Origin: Pseudomonas sp. ML96
GTDB lineage: Bacteria > Pseudomonadota > Gammaproteobacteria > Pseudomonadales > Pseudomonadaceae
Assembly: GCF_000761545.1 (NCBI RefSeq)
Contig: NZ_JPMY01000006.1
Coordinates: 1 to 64,000 of the forward strand
Length of the DNA: 64,000 nt
Direction: 5' to 3'
The position numbers were made by a program, and so were the translations under genes. Under the pieces are notes generated by a model, which saw only the letters and a program-made list of their open reading frames with translations, was not told the origin of the DNA and ran no database searches. This document shows, piece after piece, positions 8,698-17,019 of this stretch. Positions within the stretch are counted from its first letter, which is position 1; every line of letters starts with the position of its first letter.

Positions 8698-9987
8698 TTA
8701 TTTGTCATCTAGGCCCAAGCGTCTGCGGGTCAAGTCGCTCATGTATAGCTCGTAGATTTTGGCGTACTCCTTGGCCTTCGTTTCAATGGCAGTAATCTTG
8801 TGGAATCGGATGGAGTCGGGAGCAACGATCAGGCTGGCCTGAGGGCCATGCGGGGGCTTGATAGGTGCAGCTTGGGGGGCTGGCCCGTCTGCTAGGTCAT
8901 GCTTTTCCGGAGGTAGGTAGGCGAGGCGGCTCGATTCAGGGAAGAGAACTATGTTGGTTCCCGTCTCTCCTGTCTGGACCGATGGGAACACCAAGCCTTG
9001 CACAGACTTGCCGAAACGCAGCCTCAAGTACTCGAATACCACCTGCGTGGATAGATAGCTCAGCTCATCGTTTCTGCCCTTCGGGCGTGACATTTTTTTC
9101 ACCAACGACCCAAGAAAGACTTTCCGGTGCAGCGACTCACGGCATCCCTTGTCCAGCAATGTAAGTGCAGGAGGCTCCACCTGATCCATTACAGTGAGAT
9201 CCAGAAGTTTCACCTCGCTGACAGGTGTCAGGGCGACACTGACTACGTGATCGCCAGTAATGGAGCGGATTTCGCTAAGGCAGGTCTCTCGATCCAATGA
9301 GCAGTACAGGGCAGAAATACCATTTGGGGTCATTCGCTGACTGCTGGCCAGGTGTTTTGGGGTGGGCCCGAATTCGCTGGCAGGATTTCGAATTATCTCT
9401 TCAGCCTGTTTCTGGCTCTGTGCATGCCTGGCCCTGTAGAGCATTTCGCCATGTGTGACCGTGCGTAGCACTTCCGGCTTTAACTCACCCTCCTCGGTCA
9501 ATAGCACCGAAAAGACTGAGTCCAGGAATTTGTCTGCACCTGCATTGAAGTAGCGGTGCTTGTATTGGACATCGTCAACGAACTTTTGCCAGCGATACTC
9601 GTAAACGTTTTGCTCCAAGCTTCCGTCATCGCCATAAAAGTGCGTTTCGTTCCCCTCGTTGTCCTTCCGGAACTCGGCTGGGACACCCTTGCAGAGATCA
9701 TCAAAGTAAGGTTCATTTTCAAGCTCGAACCACTCCATGAGTACGATATCGATCTCCGAAACGGCAATGAAGTCTGAGCCGCAGTCGTAGAGCATGCAGA
9801 GCTCGTAGTTCGACAGATCGTCCTTGCCAGCAACGTTTTCGGCGACGCGCTCGTAGACGTAATTGAACAGCTGCGCTGACTCCACAGCATAGCCATGGCG
9901 GCCGCAGTATTTGCAGTCACCCTCTTTCCCGTGTGTGTCGAACAGTTTCTTGAGCGGATTCGGTGTCACGCAATCGATGCAGATCAT
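8698..9987 (-). CDS. RES-domain protein with N-terminal zinc/HEPN-like region
   Basis: The 429-residue product starts at ATG 9987 with a weak GGGAAG upstream; an in-frame ATG at 10041 is possible. The first 30 residues hold a zinc-ribbon pair, CIDC (3-6) and CKYC (25-28). A helical region resembling the HEPN_RES_NTD1 domain follows to about residue 170. The RES fold then begins with GEMLYRARHA (Arg185, Arg187) and CLSEIRS (Glu239), the conserved Arg and Glu of the family. RES proteins of the Xre-RES and MbcTA modules degrade or phosphorolyse NAD+. No Xre-type antitoxin is beside it; the upstream neighbour is the MBL-fold gene 10239-11480 on the same strand. NAD+ hydrolysis here is inference. 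Confidence 0.72.
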   Translation of the reverse strand: MICIDCVTPNPLKKLFDTHGKEGDCKYCGRHGYAVESAQLFNYVYERVAENVAGKDDLSNYELCMLYDCGSDFIAVSEIDIVLMEWFELENEPYFDDLCKGVPAEFRKDNEGNETHFYGDDGSLEQNVYEYRWQKFVDDVQYKHRYFNAGADKFLDSVFSVLLTEEGELKPEVLRTVTHGEMLYRARHAQSQKQAEEIIRNPASEFGPTPKHLASSQRMTPNGISALYCSLDRETCLSEIRSITGDHVVSVALTPVSEVKLLDLTVMDQVEPPALTLLDKGCRESLHRKVFLGSLVKKMSRPKGRNDELSYLSTQVVFEYLRLRFGKSVQGLVFPSVQTGETGTNIVLFPESSRLAYLPPEKHDLADGPAPQAAPIKPPHGPQASLIVAPDSIRFHKITAIETKAKEYAKIYELYMSDLTRRRLGLDDK

Positions 9988-10238
9988 AGGTTCTTCCCGG
10001 ACCTTGGTATTCGTATCTGCCACAAGAGGCGGGTCGATCAACTCGTCGACGTTTCGACGCCTATCCTACACAGCGGCTCTCTTCGGTTTAGCCCACATCC
10101 CCTGACTGGTGCTTAGCGATCGTTATGGTGACCACTGGCTGCCAGCGCAAGCTTGTAGTCTGTTGTAGCGGCAGTTAATCGAGTACTCACGATCAGAGCG
10201 CCTTCTACTCAAACGGGCAGGTAGCTAGTGGGTAGGCC

Positions 10239-11480
10239 TCAGCAGTTGCAAAAGTGGCCATGGGTACGGATATGAGTTTCTGGGTATCGCCACCAGTAAC
10301 CACTTTCAAAATGGATCAGTGCGGCCTGCAGCGGCTTTCCCCGACGGGGACAGTGAGTACATATTCGAAATGCAGGACTGAGTTGCCGATAGGTCGGTCC
10401 TGGGTGTCTTGGGGTACCACCGGAGCGCACCCAAAGCTCCACGTCCACTGTGTCAGCAAGGTGCTTATATGCTGAGAAATTACTCTCTGAGCCATGATGG
10501 GGGGCGGTTGCAATCACACGACGTGATGCATCCTCAGGCCACTGCAACCAACTCGAAGAGTAGTTAACGCCACTTCCCAGCGGCGAGTCGCCAGTGAACA
10601 CGAAGCTTGGTAAGTCCCAATTCTCACTGGGAGACAGGAACACCAGGCACTCCTCATTTATCGGAGTAAGGCGCACCAAAAATGACAGTCCAGCCGGAGG
10701 CGGCGGGCTAGCAAGCTCAACTGCGTTAAGAGGAATTAGCAAGTCTTTATACCCACCGGCTGCTTGGCGAGTTTTCTCAAACTCCCCAAAATCAAACCAA
10801 CGCACCGGGACCCTGTGATGTGCCGCTTGCACTGCAATCCGACGAATTCGCTCTGCAGTGTCGATCAGGCCTAGCCAGAAAGTAGCAACTACTTCGCGGG
10901 TCTTCCGCTTAGCACCCCAATGCCTAACTCGACTGCGACCACTTTGGAATGCTTTTGCAGCTTGTCCCGCAGACTTTACGCCGAATGGCAGTTCAATCAC
11001 CCGCGGTTCAAGCTCCTCCCTATCTGGAGCCGACGGGGAGGGCTTATCACGCTCTATTTCACCATTTTTGGCTCTGTACTCCCTTCTTGTGTCGCTGACG
11101 TACGAGTGCATCAGCTCCTCGAACTCTGTAGGGGCGCCCTCAAATACGGGGGGGAGTACTAGTTTTTCCATGGAATTGACCAAATCGCCCACAACCTCCG
11201 CTGGGGTTGTTAGTAGTTCTGTTAGCGACTCAGCCCATGCTCCCGGCAGCCAGAACTCACCTACCGAAATGCCCGTGCGATCCAACAGATCAACAAGCCC
11301 ACCTGCATGGTCATAGTCCGCGTGAGTGCAGACCACAATATCCAGATGATCCACGTTGTGCTCAGCCAGCGCTTTTGCAAGACGAACACTGCTCTTACCA
11401 CCATCGACAAGAATGTCATGCTCCGAACGACGCAGTAAAAACGCGTCACCAGCAACCGGTAGCGCCACGAAATACGACAT
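10239..11480 (-). CDS. Metallo-beta-lactamase-fold hydrolase (ComEC-tail-like)
   Basis: The 413-residue protein has the MBL metal motif THADYDHAGG (His53, Asp55, Asp57, His58), an earlier DILVDGGKS strand, and a later ATAPHHGSESN segment carrying further metal-binding His residues. This order resembles the cytoplasmic MBL domain of ComEC/Rec2 nucleases rather than lactamases. A large insertion (about residues 80-290) is rich in charged residues. GGGTGGAATAA precedes the ATG as ribosome-binding sequence. It is transcribed toward the RES-domain gene with a 251-bp gap, so co-transcription is plausible but not certain. The substrate is unknown; nucleic acid is the best guess from family. Confidence 0.75.
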   Translation of the reverse strand: MSYFVALPVAGDAFLLRRSEHDILVDGGKSSVRLAKALAEHNVDHLDIVVCTHADYDHAGGLVDLLDRTGISVGEFWLPGAWAESLTELLTTPAEVVGDLVNSMEKLVLPPVFEGAPTEFEELMHSYVSDTRREYRAKNGEIERDKPSPSAPDREELEPRVIELPFGVKSAGQAAKAFQSGRSRVRHWGAKRKTREVVATFWLGLIDTAERIRRIAVQAAHHRVPVRWFDFGEFEKTRQAAGGYKDLLIPLNAVELASPPPPAGLSFLVRLTPINEECLVFLSPSENWDLPSFVFTGDSPLGSGVNYSSSWLQWPEDASRRVIATAPHHGSESNFSAYKHLADTVDVELWVRSGGTPRHPGPTYRQLSPAFRICTHCPRRGKPLQAALIHFESGYWWRYPETHIRTHGHFCNC

Positions 11481-12212
11481 TTATTCCACCCAAAATCTTG
11501 AAAGTGCTTACTCGTGATGCTGCAAAGCTACTTCTGTCAGATAGCGCCCCACCAGCAGAGTCAGTATCCAGAGTTACTTTATGGCACCGCTTAGCCACCC
11601 TGTGGCGGAGCCGGCATCCTTCAAGGCAGACTCCTACCTCTCTCTAAACCATCAGGGGAAACACTCCAGGACGGCTAGAGCGGATGGTGCGCTTCCCGCT
11701 GAATCGCCGCGTGCAGATTTTTTTGCACATTTATCTGCATATTTTTTGTCTGCATCTGGACCAGATTTTACGCGGCTCTTGGCTGTGTCCAATGCCTGAT
11801 AAAGGCGGATGTTTTGCAGATTTTTTTTGCAGATTTTCTATTGGATTTTCAGCATCCAGGCGGCGGTTTCGTAGCTGCCAGCCGCTGAAGGCTGCTATCG
11901 GCCAAAGCTGCCTGTTCCCTGGGCTACCCCGCATCGTTAGACAGTCTCGGCCTATGCTTTGGCCGTCTTCCGCCGGCTAGTGATGGGCAGAAACCAGCCC
12001 AAAGCGGATGGTTTCGAAGTGGCGCGAGCAGGCCTTCCTGGATGCCTATAGGCATCTACGAAACTAGGGCGACTCAAGATTCAATAGGGGTAACTACTAT
12101 ATATCACCCGGATCATTGATCGGAATTTGATCTAAGGATCCCTGCCCACCCGCAGAGCGGCGAGCTCTTGCTTTTAATATAACCCTTGCTATAACTAAAA
12201 GTCACACCGAGC
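11481..12212. other. 732-bp gap with T-tract repeats, no gene supported
   Basis: Open frames here are short and lack ribosome-binding sites. The region 11711-11850 repeats the motif TGCAGATTTT with long T runs (11712-11727, 11815-11840) and contains GTGCA...TGCAC arms at 11711-11728. A partial copy of the 60-bp dispersed repeat lies at 11889-11913. The end near 12100-12200 is visibly AT-rich and may hold promoter elements or a degraded boundary. Confidence 0.6.
11889..11913 (+). repeat. Partial copy of the dispersed 60-bp repeat
   Basis: AAGGCTGCTATCGGCCAAAG and following bases resemble the right half of the full copies at 13991, 23358 and 37893. The left half is not clearly recognisable. 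Confidence 0.45.
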
Positions 12213-13718
12213 TTAATAGCTGTACTTTACTATATAGTATTTCAATAATTCCCCTTCGTTATTGCAGTAGCTACATTCCCTGTAGCTATTCTTGCTTTTA
12301 CCTTTGCATTTTGGACACACTTCTAGCTTATACAAGGACAAATCAAGATCATCTGCTTGCCCGGACGACATATAGCGTTCGCCACCACAGGCTATACAGT
12401 CCTCGCCATAAAGAGTGCCTTTACCTTTGCATGCAGGACATTTCACCTCAGCGTAAAGCGACGGATCAAAGTCCTGAGCGTACTTGCGAAGAACTTGTCT
12501 CTCTCCATGACAGTATGGACAATCGCCTCCATTGTGTCTCCCACTGCCCTCGCATAGAGGGCAGTCGTCATGCTCGTAGTCCGACATATCGATACTTTCT
12601 GCGTATCTGCGCAGGACTTTCTTATCACCGTCGCATATTCGGCAAAAGTCACCATGAAAACGTCCATTTCCATAGCACACAGGGCAGTCAACAAGATCAT
12701 ACTGGCTGTAATCAACGCGCTCTTCGTACCTGCGCTCTAGCTCTCCCTCTCCACCACAAACCCCACATTCGTCAAAGTGATAACGGCCCTTGCCTTCGCA
12801 AAGGCCACATTGGACTAAATCAAACTCTCTGAGATCAACATCAATGTCTTCGTCAATCGTGCCTTCACCATTGCACACAGGGCAGTCATAACTATTAACA
12901 GATCCTCTTTGAGCGCAAAGCGGACAACGCACCAAGCCACTTTCTTGTAAAAATTCGTTTTCGAATGACGCAACTTTCGAAAGAGTCGATGTGGTGGTAG
13001 AGTCTTTCCTAAGGCGTTCGGCAGAGAGCTCATGAATTATTTTGTCCAGAACAGGTTTAACCTTCTGGGTTTCAGAGCTTTTTGTTAGAGCCGGGACTAT
13101 TTGAAGCGCTTCTTCCGCTAGCTGTTCAAATCTTTCATGCGCTGGAGAGAAAGGCTGTGAAAGTCTAGTTTTTAGCTCGCCGCAAATTCTCAATACGGAC
13201 GCGAGCTGCTGGGTTGCTTCAGATTGAGTAGTCCAAAACAACCGCCTGAATGTTATTAAATAGCCTTTGATCCTCAATATATCTTGATTGTCCGCCCCCT
13301 TGGGGCCCAGATGACCATTATCAAATTTTGTATGATGGTTGGAGCAAAGCCATATCAGGTTGTGCGGATGGTTGCATTTGGATTTGTGGCTCGGCTCAAT
13401 ATGAGCCGCCTCACATGAGTCACCATTCTGCAGGCAAAGAGCACACTGAAGCCGAGCCTCTTGTTTGAGATCTTCTCTAATTCCTTTGGGAATATAGGGA
13501 CGATTTGACTTGGGGGGCGTAGGCCAGGGGGACTTCAGCCAAGCGTTATAGTTTTCAAGTTCATTTTTATCGAATAAAAGTAATTCCCCAACTTTCGAGC
13601 ACTGAAGCTTTCTCGTGTCGCCTGTTTTAACTGAGTTTTTAGTGAAGTATTCGAGTAGAGTTGGAGATAGCTCAAGAAAAACAGCTGCTTCATAAAGATC
13701 TAGGGGTTTGGTGTCCAT
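12213..13718 (-). CDS. HNH endonuclease with six tandem CxxC zinc units
   Basis: No named family matches this 501-residue protein. Residues 1-60 look like a small excisionase/MerR-type winged helix (LYEAAVFLELSP). Residues 90-135 form an HNH nuclease: CALC (92-95), EAAHIEPS with His106, and LIWLCSNHHTKFDNG (Cys125, His128, His129). A helical linker runs to about residue 258. Residues 261-501 are six repeats with the pattern CxxCxGxG ... CxxCxGEx, like the zinc-binding centre of DnaJ; units 2-5 are 41 residues each. Each unit ends in a D-x-S/D-x-Y acidic-aromatic tail. Base composition is more AT-rich than the neighbours. A DNA-cutting defence role is inference. Confidence 0.7.
   Translation of the reverse strand: MDTKPLDLYEAAVFLELSPTLLEYFTKNSVKTGDTRKLQCSKVGELLLFDKNELENYNAWLKSPWPTPPKSNRPYIPKGIREDLKQEARLQCALCLQNGDSCEAAHIEPSHKSKCNHPHNLIWLCSNHHTKFDNGHLGPKGADNQDILRIKGYLITFRRLFWTTQSEATQQLASVLRICGELKTRLSQPFSPAHERFEQLAEEALQIVPALTKSSETQKVKPVLDKIIHELSAERLRKDSTTTSTLSKVASFENEFLQESGLVRCPLCAQRGSVNSYDCPVCNGEGTIDEDIDVDLREFDLVQCGLCEGKGRYHFDECGVCGGEGELERRYEERVDYSQYDLVDCPVCYGNGRFHGDFCRICDGDKKVLRRYAESIDMSDYEHDDCPLCEGSGRHNGGDCPYCHGERQVLRKYAQDFDPSLYAEVKCPACKGKGTLYGEDCIACGGERYMSSGQADDLDLSLYKLEVCPKCKGKSKNSYRECSYCNNEGELLKYYIVKYSY
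12216..12938 (-). repeat. Six-fold zinc-unit repeat array inside the HNH gene
   Basis: Residues 261-501 of the HNH protein consist of six units beginning at residues 261, 300, 341, 382, 423 and 464. Each has two CxxC pairs separated by about 11 residues. Units 2-5 are exactly 41 residues (123 bp). The repeat is conserved at protein level, with substantial drift in the DNA. Confidence 0.85.
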
Positions 13719-13990
13719 TCCGATTTAGCCGTTAGAAAGGAGGAAGCTTCACGTAAGGGCTTCAGCCTATGCTCAACGGCGGCGGCTCAGCAGTCCCACG
13801 TAACCAGAAATTCTTTCAGAGCCCTTTATACACGACTACGCCTGTTGCTCAACGAACCGGAGCCGGGCTTTCGCGCCGACTACACGCTGTTTGATCGGCA
13901 GTTCGGATGACCGCTGTGCGTGGGTAATCACCCCTGGTTTCGTAGACACCTCGAACAGTTGCAACGGGATATGGATTCATCTTGTTGGGA

Positions 13991-14050
13991 GCGCCTGCTT
14001 CTGGCCGGATGCTACCGATCGTAAACGGCTGCATTCGGCCAAAAGCAGAC
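13991..14050 (+). repeat. Dispersed 60-bp imperfect inverted repeat, copy 1
   Basis: The left arm CCTGCTTCTGGCCGG pairs imperfectly with the right arm CGGCCAAAAGCAGAC. It aligns without gaps to the copy at 37893-37952, differing at roughly a third of positions, with both outer arms conserved. Confidence 0.75.
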
Positions 14051-14153
14051 GGTGGTGTCGGCGCCTACCGGCCAAAAGCTGTCGCTCGACGACTACTGGA
14101 TTAGGGCAGGTACGAGCCTGGCGAGATAGATCCGTAGGAATCCAGAGGGATCG

Positions 14154-14188
14154 AAATGCCCCAGATAGGAAGGCTATCTGGGGCATTT
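14154..14188. terminator. Perfect 15-bp hairpin downstream of glutaredoxin
   Basis: AAATGCCCCAGATAG (14154-14168) pairs perfectly with 14174-14188 around a 5-nt loop. It lies just past the grx stop on the minus strand and has TTT at each outer edge, so it probably acts as a terminator with a short U tract. Confidence 0.7.
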
Positions 14189-14200
14189 GAACTATCAGCA

Positions 14201-14455
14201 TCAGGGCTGCAGCAACAAATCTAATTCGCCCCTACGCTCAAGCCCAGCCAGGTCGTCAAAACCACCGACATGTACGTCACCAATGAATATCTGCGGCACC
14301 GTTCTGCGCTGAGATCGTTGCATCATCTCGGCTAAACGTTGCGGTGACGTCTCCACGTCAATTTCGACGGTGACAACGCCCTTGTTTGCCAGCAGCCTCT
14401 TGGCACTCAGGCAATAAGGACATTGCTGAGTTGTATAGACGGTTACCGTGTTCAT
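14201..14455 (-). CDS. grxC: Glutaredoxin (GrxC type)
   Basis: The 84-residue thiol-disulfide oxidoreductase has the dithiol active site CPYC in YTTQQCPYCLSAKRLL, the cis-Pro strand RRTVPQIFIGD, and the GG motif HVGGFDDL for glutathione binding. It uses GSH to reduce protein disulfides. The start ATG at 14455 gives the normal glutaredoxin-3 length; an upstream in-frame extension to 14509 is unlikely because it overlaps ahpD. It follows the AhpD-like gene by 13 bases on the same strand, an arrangement that supports a joint peroxide or disulfide stress role. It is probably a paralogue of a housekeeping grxC located elsewhere. Confidence 0.9.
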   Translation of the reverse strand: MNTVTVYTTQQCPYCLSAKRLLANKGVVTVEIDVETSPQRLAEMMQRSQRRTVPQIFIGDVHVGGFDDLAGLERRGELDLLLQP

Positions 14456-14468
14456 GGTGATTGACCTT

Positions 14469-14987
14469 CTAGTGGGCCGACGGCGGGAAATCGATAGCCG
14501 TGCCAGCAATGTTGTTCAGGTAGTTGGTCAGGGTTAGCAAGGTGACTTGGGCCACCACCTCGATAATCTTGCTGTCGGTCAGGCCCGCTTCATGTGCGGC
14601 GGCGATTTGCCCATCGCTCAGTTGGCCACGGCTTTCGGTTATCTGCCGTGCCAGCGTGGCAACAGCGCTGAGTGAGCCCGAGCGCGCCTTCTGAATTTCG
14701 TCTGCACTCAGGCCAGCCTTGCCTCCAAAGAATGTGTGAGCGGCGATGCAGTAGTCGCAGCCGTTGACTTCGGAGGTGGCCAGTGCGGCAACCTCGCGCT
14801 CGGCAACGCTCAGCGAGCTTTTGCCTAGCGCTTGGGACAGGGCCAGGTAGCCATTCAGGGCGGCCGGTGCGTGGGCCAGTGTCTTGAAGGCGTTGGGGAT
14901 GAAACCGAGACCTTTCTGCACGCCTTCGAGGGCGGTGCGCGAAGCAGCGGGGGCTTGTTCCAGGGTGAGAGCGGCGATACGAGTCAT
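14469..14987 (-). CDS. AhpD-like carboxymuconolactone decarboxylase family protein
   Basis: The 172-residue protein of the alkylhydroperoxidase AhpD-like family contains the core motif EVNGCDYCIAAHTF, where the CxxC thiols and downstream His form the redox centre. CTGGAG lies eight bases before the ATG at 14987. Family members reduce peroxides or act as general thiol oxidoreductases. The downstream glutaredoxin could recycle it. The divergent AraC regulator (15116-15940) probably controls this pair, since the intervening 128 bp are shared. Exact substrate cannot be told from sequence. Confidence 0.88.
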   Translation of the reverse strand: MTRIAALTLEQAPAASRTALEGVQKGLGFIPNAFKTLAHAPAALNGYLALSQALGKSSLSVAEREVAALATSEVNGCDYCIAAHTFFGGKAGLSADEIQKARSGSLSAVATLARQITESRGQLSDGQIAAAHEAGLTDSKIIEVVAQVTLLTLTNYLNNIAGTAIDFPPSAH

Positions 14988-15115
14988 GGGTGTTCTCCAG
15001 TAGGTTGAGCGGTGAGCTTGTCGATCAAGCTTGGAGCCCATACTAGAAGTCGAAACTTCACTTTCGGATTCAGATCGTCGATGTTATGCAACAGATCGTC
15101 CAAATTGAGTCCGCC

Positions 15116-15940
15116 ATGGATCGCTTATCCGTTCTGCTTAAGCACTTCAATCCACACGCCGCCACCTTCCATCAAGGGGCGTTCTGTGGCGTTACTGATA
15201 TCTACGGACAAGGCAGTTATGGCCATGCCCATCTGCTGCGCTCCGGACGCTTGAGCTTCAGGGACAAGCACAATCAGCTCATCGAGCTGCTAGAGCCGAG
15301 CCTGATACTCGTGGCGCGGCCGTTGCAGCATCAGTTGATTGCCACTGAGGTGGATGCTGCCGAATTGGTCTGCGCCACCTTGCACTTCGATGGTGGGGCC
15401 AGCAACCCGCTGACCCTGGCATTGCCGGATTACATCGTGCAGCCACTTAGAGAGCTGCCAGGGCTCACTGGCAGTCTCGACTGGTTGTTTGCCGAGGCCT
15501 TCGGCGAAGAGTGTGGGCGCGATGTAGTGCTCAATCGCCTCTTCGAACTGATGCTGATCCAGCTGCTTCGCCATCTCATCGCTAATCGCAGCATCACTTC
15601 GGGAATGATGGCTGGGCTAGCTAACCCACGGCTGTCTCGCTCGCTCACGGCGATGCACAATGATCCGCAGCGCACCTGGTCAGTAGCGGATCTGGCCACG
15701 CTGGCGAGTATGTCGCGGGCAAGTTTCGCGGCGCATTTTCGCCAGGTGGTAGGCATGACTCCTGCAGAGTATCTGACCGATTGGCGCATCGGCCTGACAC
15801 AGAAGCGCTTGCGTGAGGGGCGGCCCATTGCCGTGATTGCAGGCGAGGTCGGATACGAGAGCCCCTCGGCACTGGCGCGAACGTTCCGCCGTAAGGTGGG
15901 CAGCAGTCCGAGTGAATGGCTGCAGCAAAAGGACGCCTGA
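15116..15940 (+). CDS. AraC-family regulator with cupin sensor domain
   Basis: This is a 274-residue transcription factor from ATG 15116; an in-frame ATG at 15086 would add ten residues. The N-terminal 170 residues look like the cupin-type sensor (HFDGGASNPLTLALP). The C-terminal 100 residues hold two helix-turn-helix motifs: WSVADLATLASMSRASFAAHF and later GEVGYESPSALARTFRRKVG. It is divergent from the AhpD/glutaredoxin pair, a common arrangement for an activator of its neighbours, and convergent with the GlxA-type gene (18 bp apart). The inducing ligand is unknown. Confidence 0.86.
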   Translation: MDRLSVLLKHFNPHAATFHQGAFCGVTDIYGQGSYGHAHLLRSGRLSFRDKHNQLIELLEPSLILVARPLQHQLIATEVDAAELVCATLHFDGGASNPLTLALPDYIVQPLRELPGLTGSLDWLFAEAFGEECGRDVVLNRLFELMLIQLLRHLIANRSITSGMMAGLANPRLSRSLTAMHNDPQRTWSVADLATLASMSRASFAAHFRQVVGMTPAEYLTDWRIGLTQKRLREGRPIAVIAGEVGYESPSALARTFRRKVGSSPSEWLQQKDA

Positions 15941-15958
15941 GCGTGTTCAAACGAGTGA

Positions 15959-16909
15959 TTAGAGGCTTACGCCTCGGACATCCCGTCGTATCGCTTGCGG
16001 CGGAACACCAAAGCCGCGGATGAACACTTCGCGCATATGGCGACGATCACGGAAGCCGGTCTCCTTGGCGATCACGTCCAGTGAATGACGGCTCTGTTCG
16101 ATCATCACCCGTGCCGCCTCAAGGCGCAGACGCTCGATGGCCTTGGCCGGGGATTGCCCGGTTTCGGTAGTGAACACGCGAGTGAACTGGCGCGGGCTGA
16201 GGTGCACGGCCTCGGCCAGCTCCTCGACGCTGAGCGGTTTGTGCAGGTTCTGCCGGGCATAGTTCAACGCGTTCTGGATGCGGTCGGATTTCGGCGCAAG
16301 GCTGAGCATTTCCGAATGCTGCGATTGCCCGCCCGAGCGGCGCTGATGCATGACCAGCTTGTGCGCCACCGAACGCGCCACTTCCGGTCCAAGATCCTTT
16401 TCCACCATACCGAGCGCCAGGTCTAGACCGGCGGTCATGCCCGCGGAGGTCCACACACTGCCATCGATGATGAAAATGCGATCGTCCTCAACGCTGATCT
16501 GCGGGTAGAGGCGCTGCAGAGCGGCACCATATGCCCAGTGGGTGGTGGCGCGACGGCCATCGAGCAGGCCGGCCTGGGCCAGCACAAAGCCGCCGGTGCA
16601 GATGCCTGCGACGCGTCGCGCTTGTTGCCCAGCCTGTCGCACAAACGCCAAGGCCGCCTCACTTGGCGGCGTATCCAGTGGCGTATTAACCCCGGCGATC
16701 ATCCAGGTGTCGGCCAGACCCGGACTGTCCAGAGCCTGGGTTTCGATCCCCAGGCCCAGCGACGAGCGCACGATGCCGCCGGTGAGGGAGAAAAATGCGA
16801 TGGAGTAGAACGGCGCTTCGGCCACGATGTTGGCGTATTCGAAAACGGTCTGGGTGGCGAGCGACAGCACCTGGAAGTTGTCGGAGAGTAGGTAGCCGAT
16901 TCTGTGCAT
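15959..16909 (-). CDS. GlxA-type regulator (DJ-1/PfpI domain plus AraC HTH)
   Basis: The 316-residue protein has an N-terminal DJ-1/PfpI amidotransferase-like domain with the nucleophile elbow VAGICTGGFVLAQAG (Cys near residue 103), followed by an AraC DNA-binding domain (LSVEELAEAVHLSPRQFTRVF and DVIAKETGFRDRRHMREVF). Members of this group control catabolic and detoxification genes. It is divergent from the SDR-SDR-MFS operon; the 110-bp shared region makes it the likely regulator of that operon. The elbow cysteine is kept, so a small-molecule covalent sensing role is possible but unproven. Confidence 0.87.
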   Translation of the reverse strand: MHRIGYLLSDNFQVLSLATQTVFEYANIVAEAPFYSIAFFSLTGGIVRSSLGLGIETQALDSPGLADTWMIAGVNTPLDTPPSEAALAFVRQAGQQARRVAGICTGGFVLAQAGLLDGRRATTHWAYGAALQRLYPQISVEDDRIFIIDGSVWTSAGMTAGLDLALGMVEKDLGPEVARSVAHKLVMHQRRSGGQSQHSEMLSLAPKSDRIQNALNYARQNLHKPLSVEELAEAVHLSPRQFTRVFTTETGQSPAKAIERLRLEAARVMIEQSRHSLDVIAKETGFRDRRHMREVFIRGFGVPPQAIRRDVRGVSL

Positions 16910-17019
16910 GGTCAGGTCTCGTTCTAGCGATGTCCTAAAACATGACTGTATACGTCATTTAGGTCTTTTCCAATTCTCGCCATGCTGTGTCCCAAGCCCA
17001 CCCCACTTGGAGACACGTC

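Larger units (their letters stand above)
13719..14200. other. 482-bp gap holding a dispersed repeat and a terminator
   Basis: There is no supported gene. The gap contains the 60-bp repeat at 13991-14050, a second similar half-site (CTACCGGCCAAAAGCTGTCG) at 14065-14084, and the strong hairpin at 14154-14188. It separates the AT-rich HNH gene from the GC-rich glutaredoxin/AhpD block. Confidence 0.7.

Noticed and set aside
11684..11980. 98-residue open frame in the gap after the MBL gene
   Set aside because: It runs through the T-tract repeats and the repeat copy, has no ribosome-binding site, and its translation is low-complexity.
12216..12938. Regular repeats that might be read as a CRISPR array
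   Set aside because: The units are coding (41-residue zinc modules), diverged at DNA level, with no spacer structure and no cas genes. The same reasoning excludes 41815-42294.
13849..14201. Short open frames in the gap before glutaredoxin
   Set aside because: They overlap the dispersed repeat and the terminator hairpin and lack coding signs.
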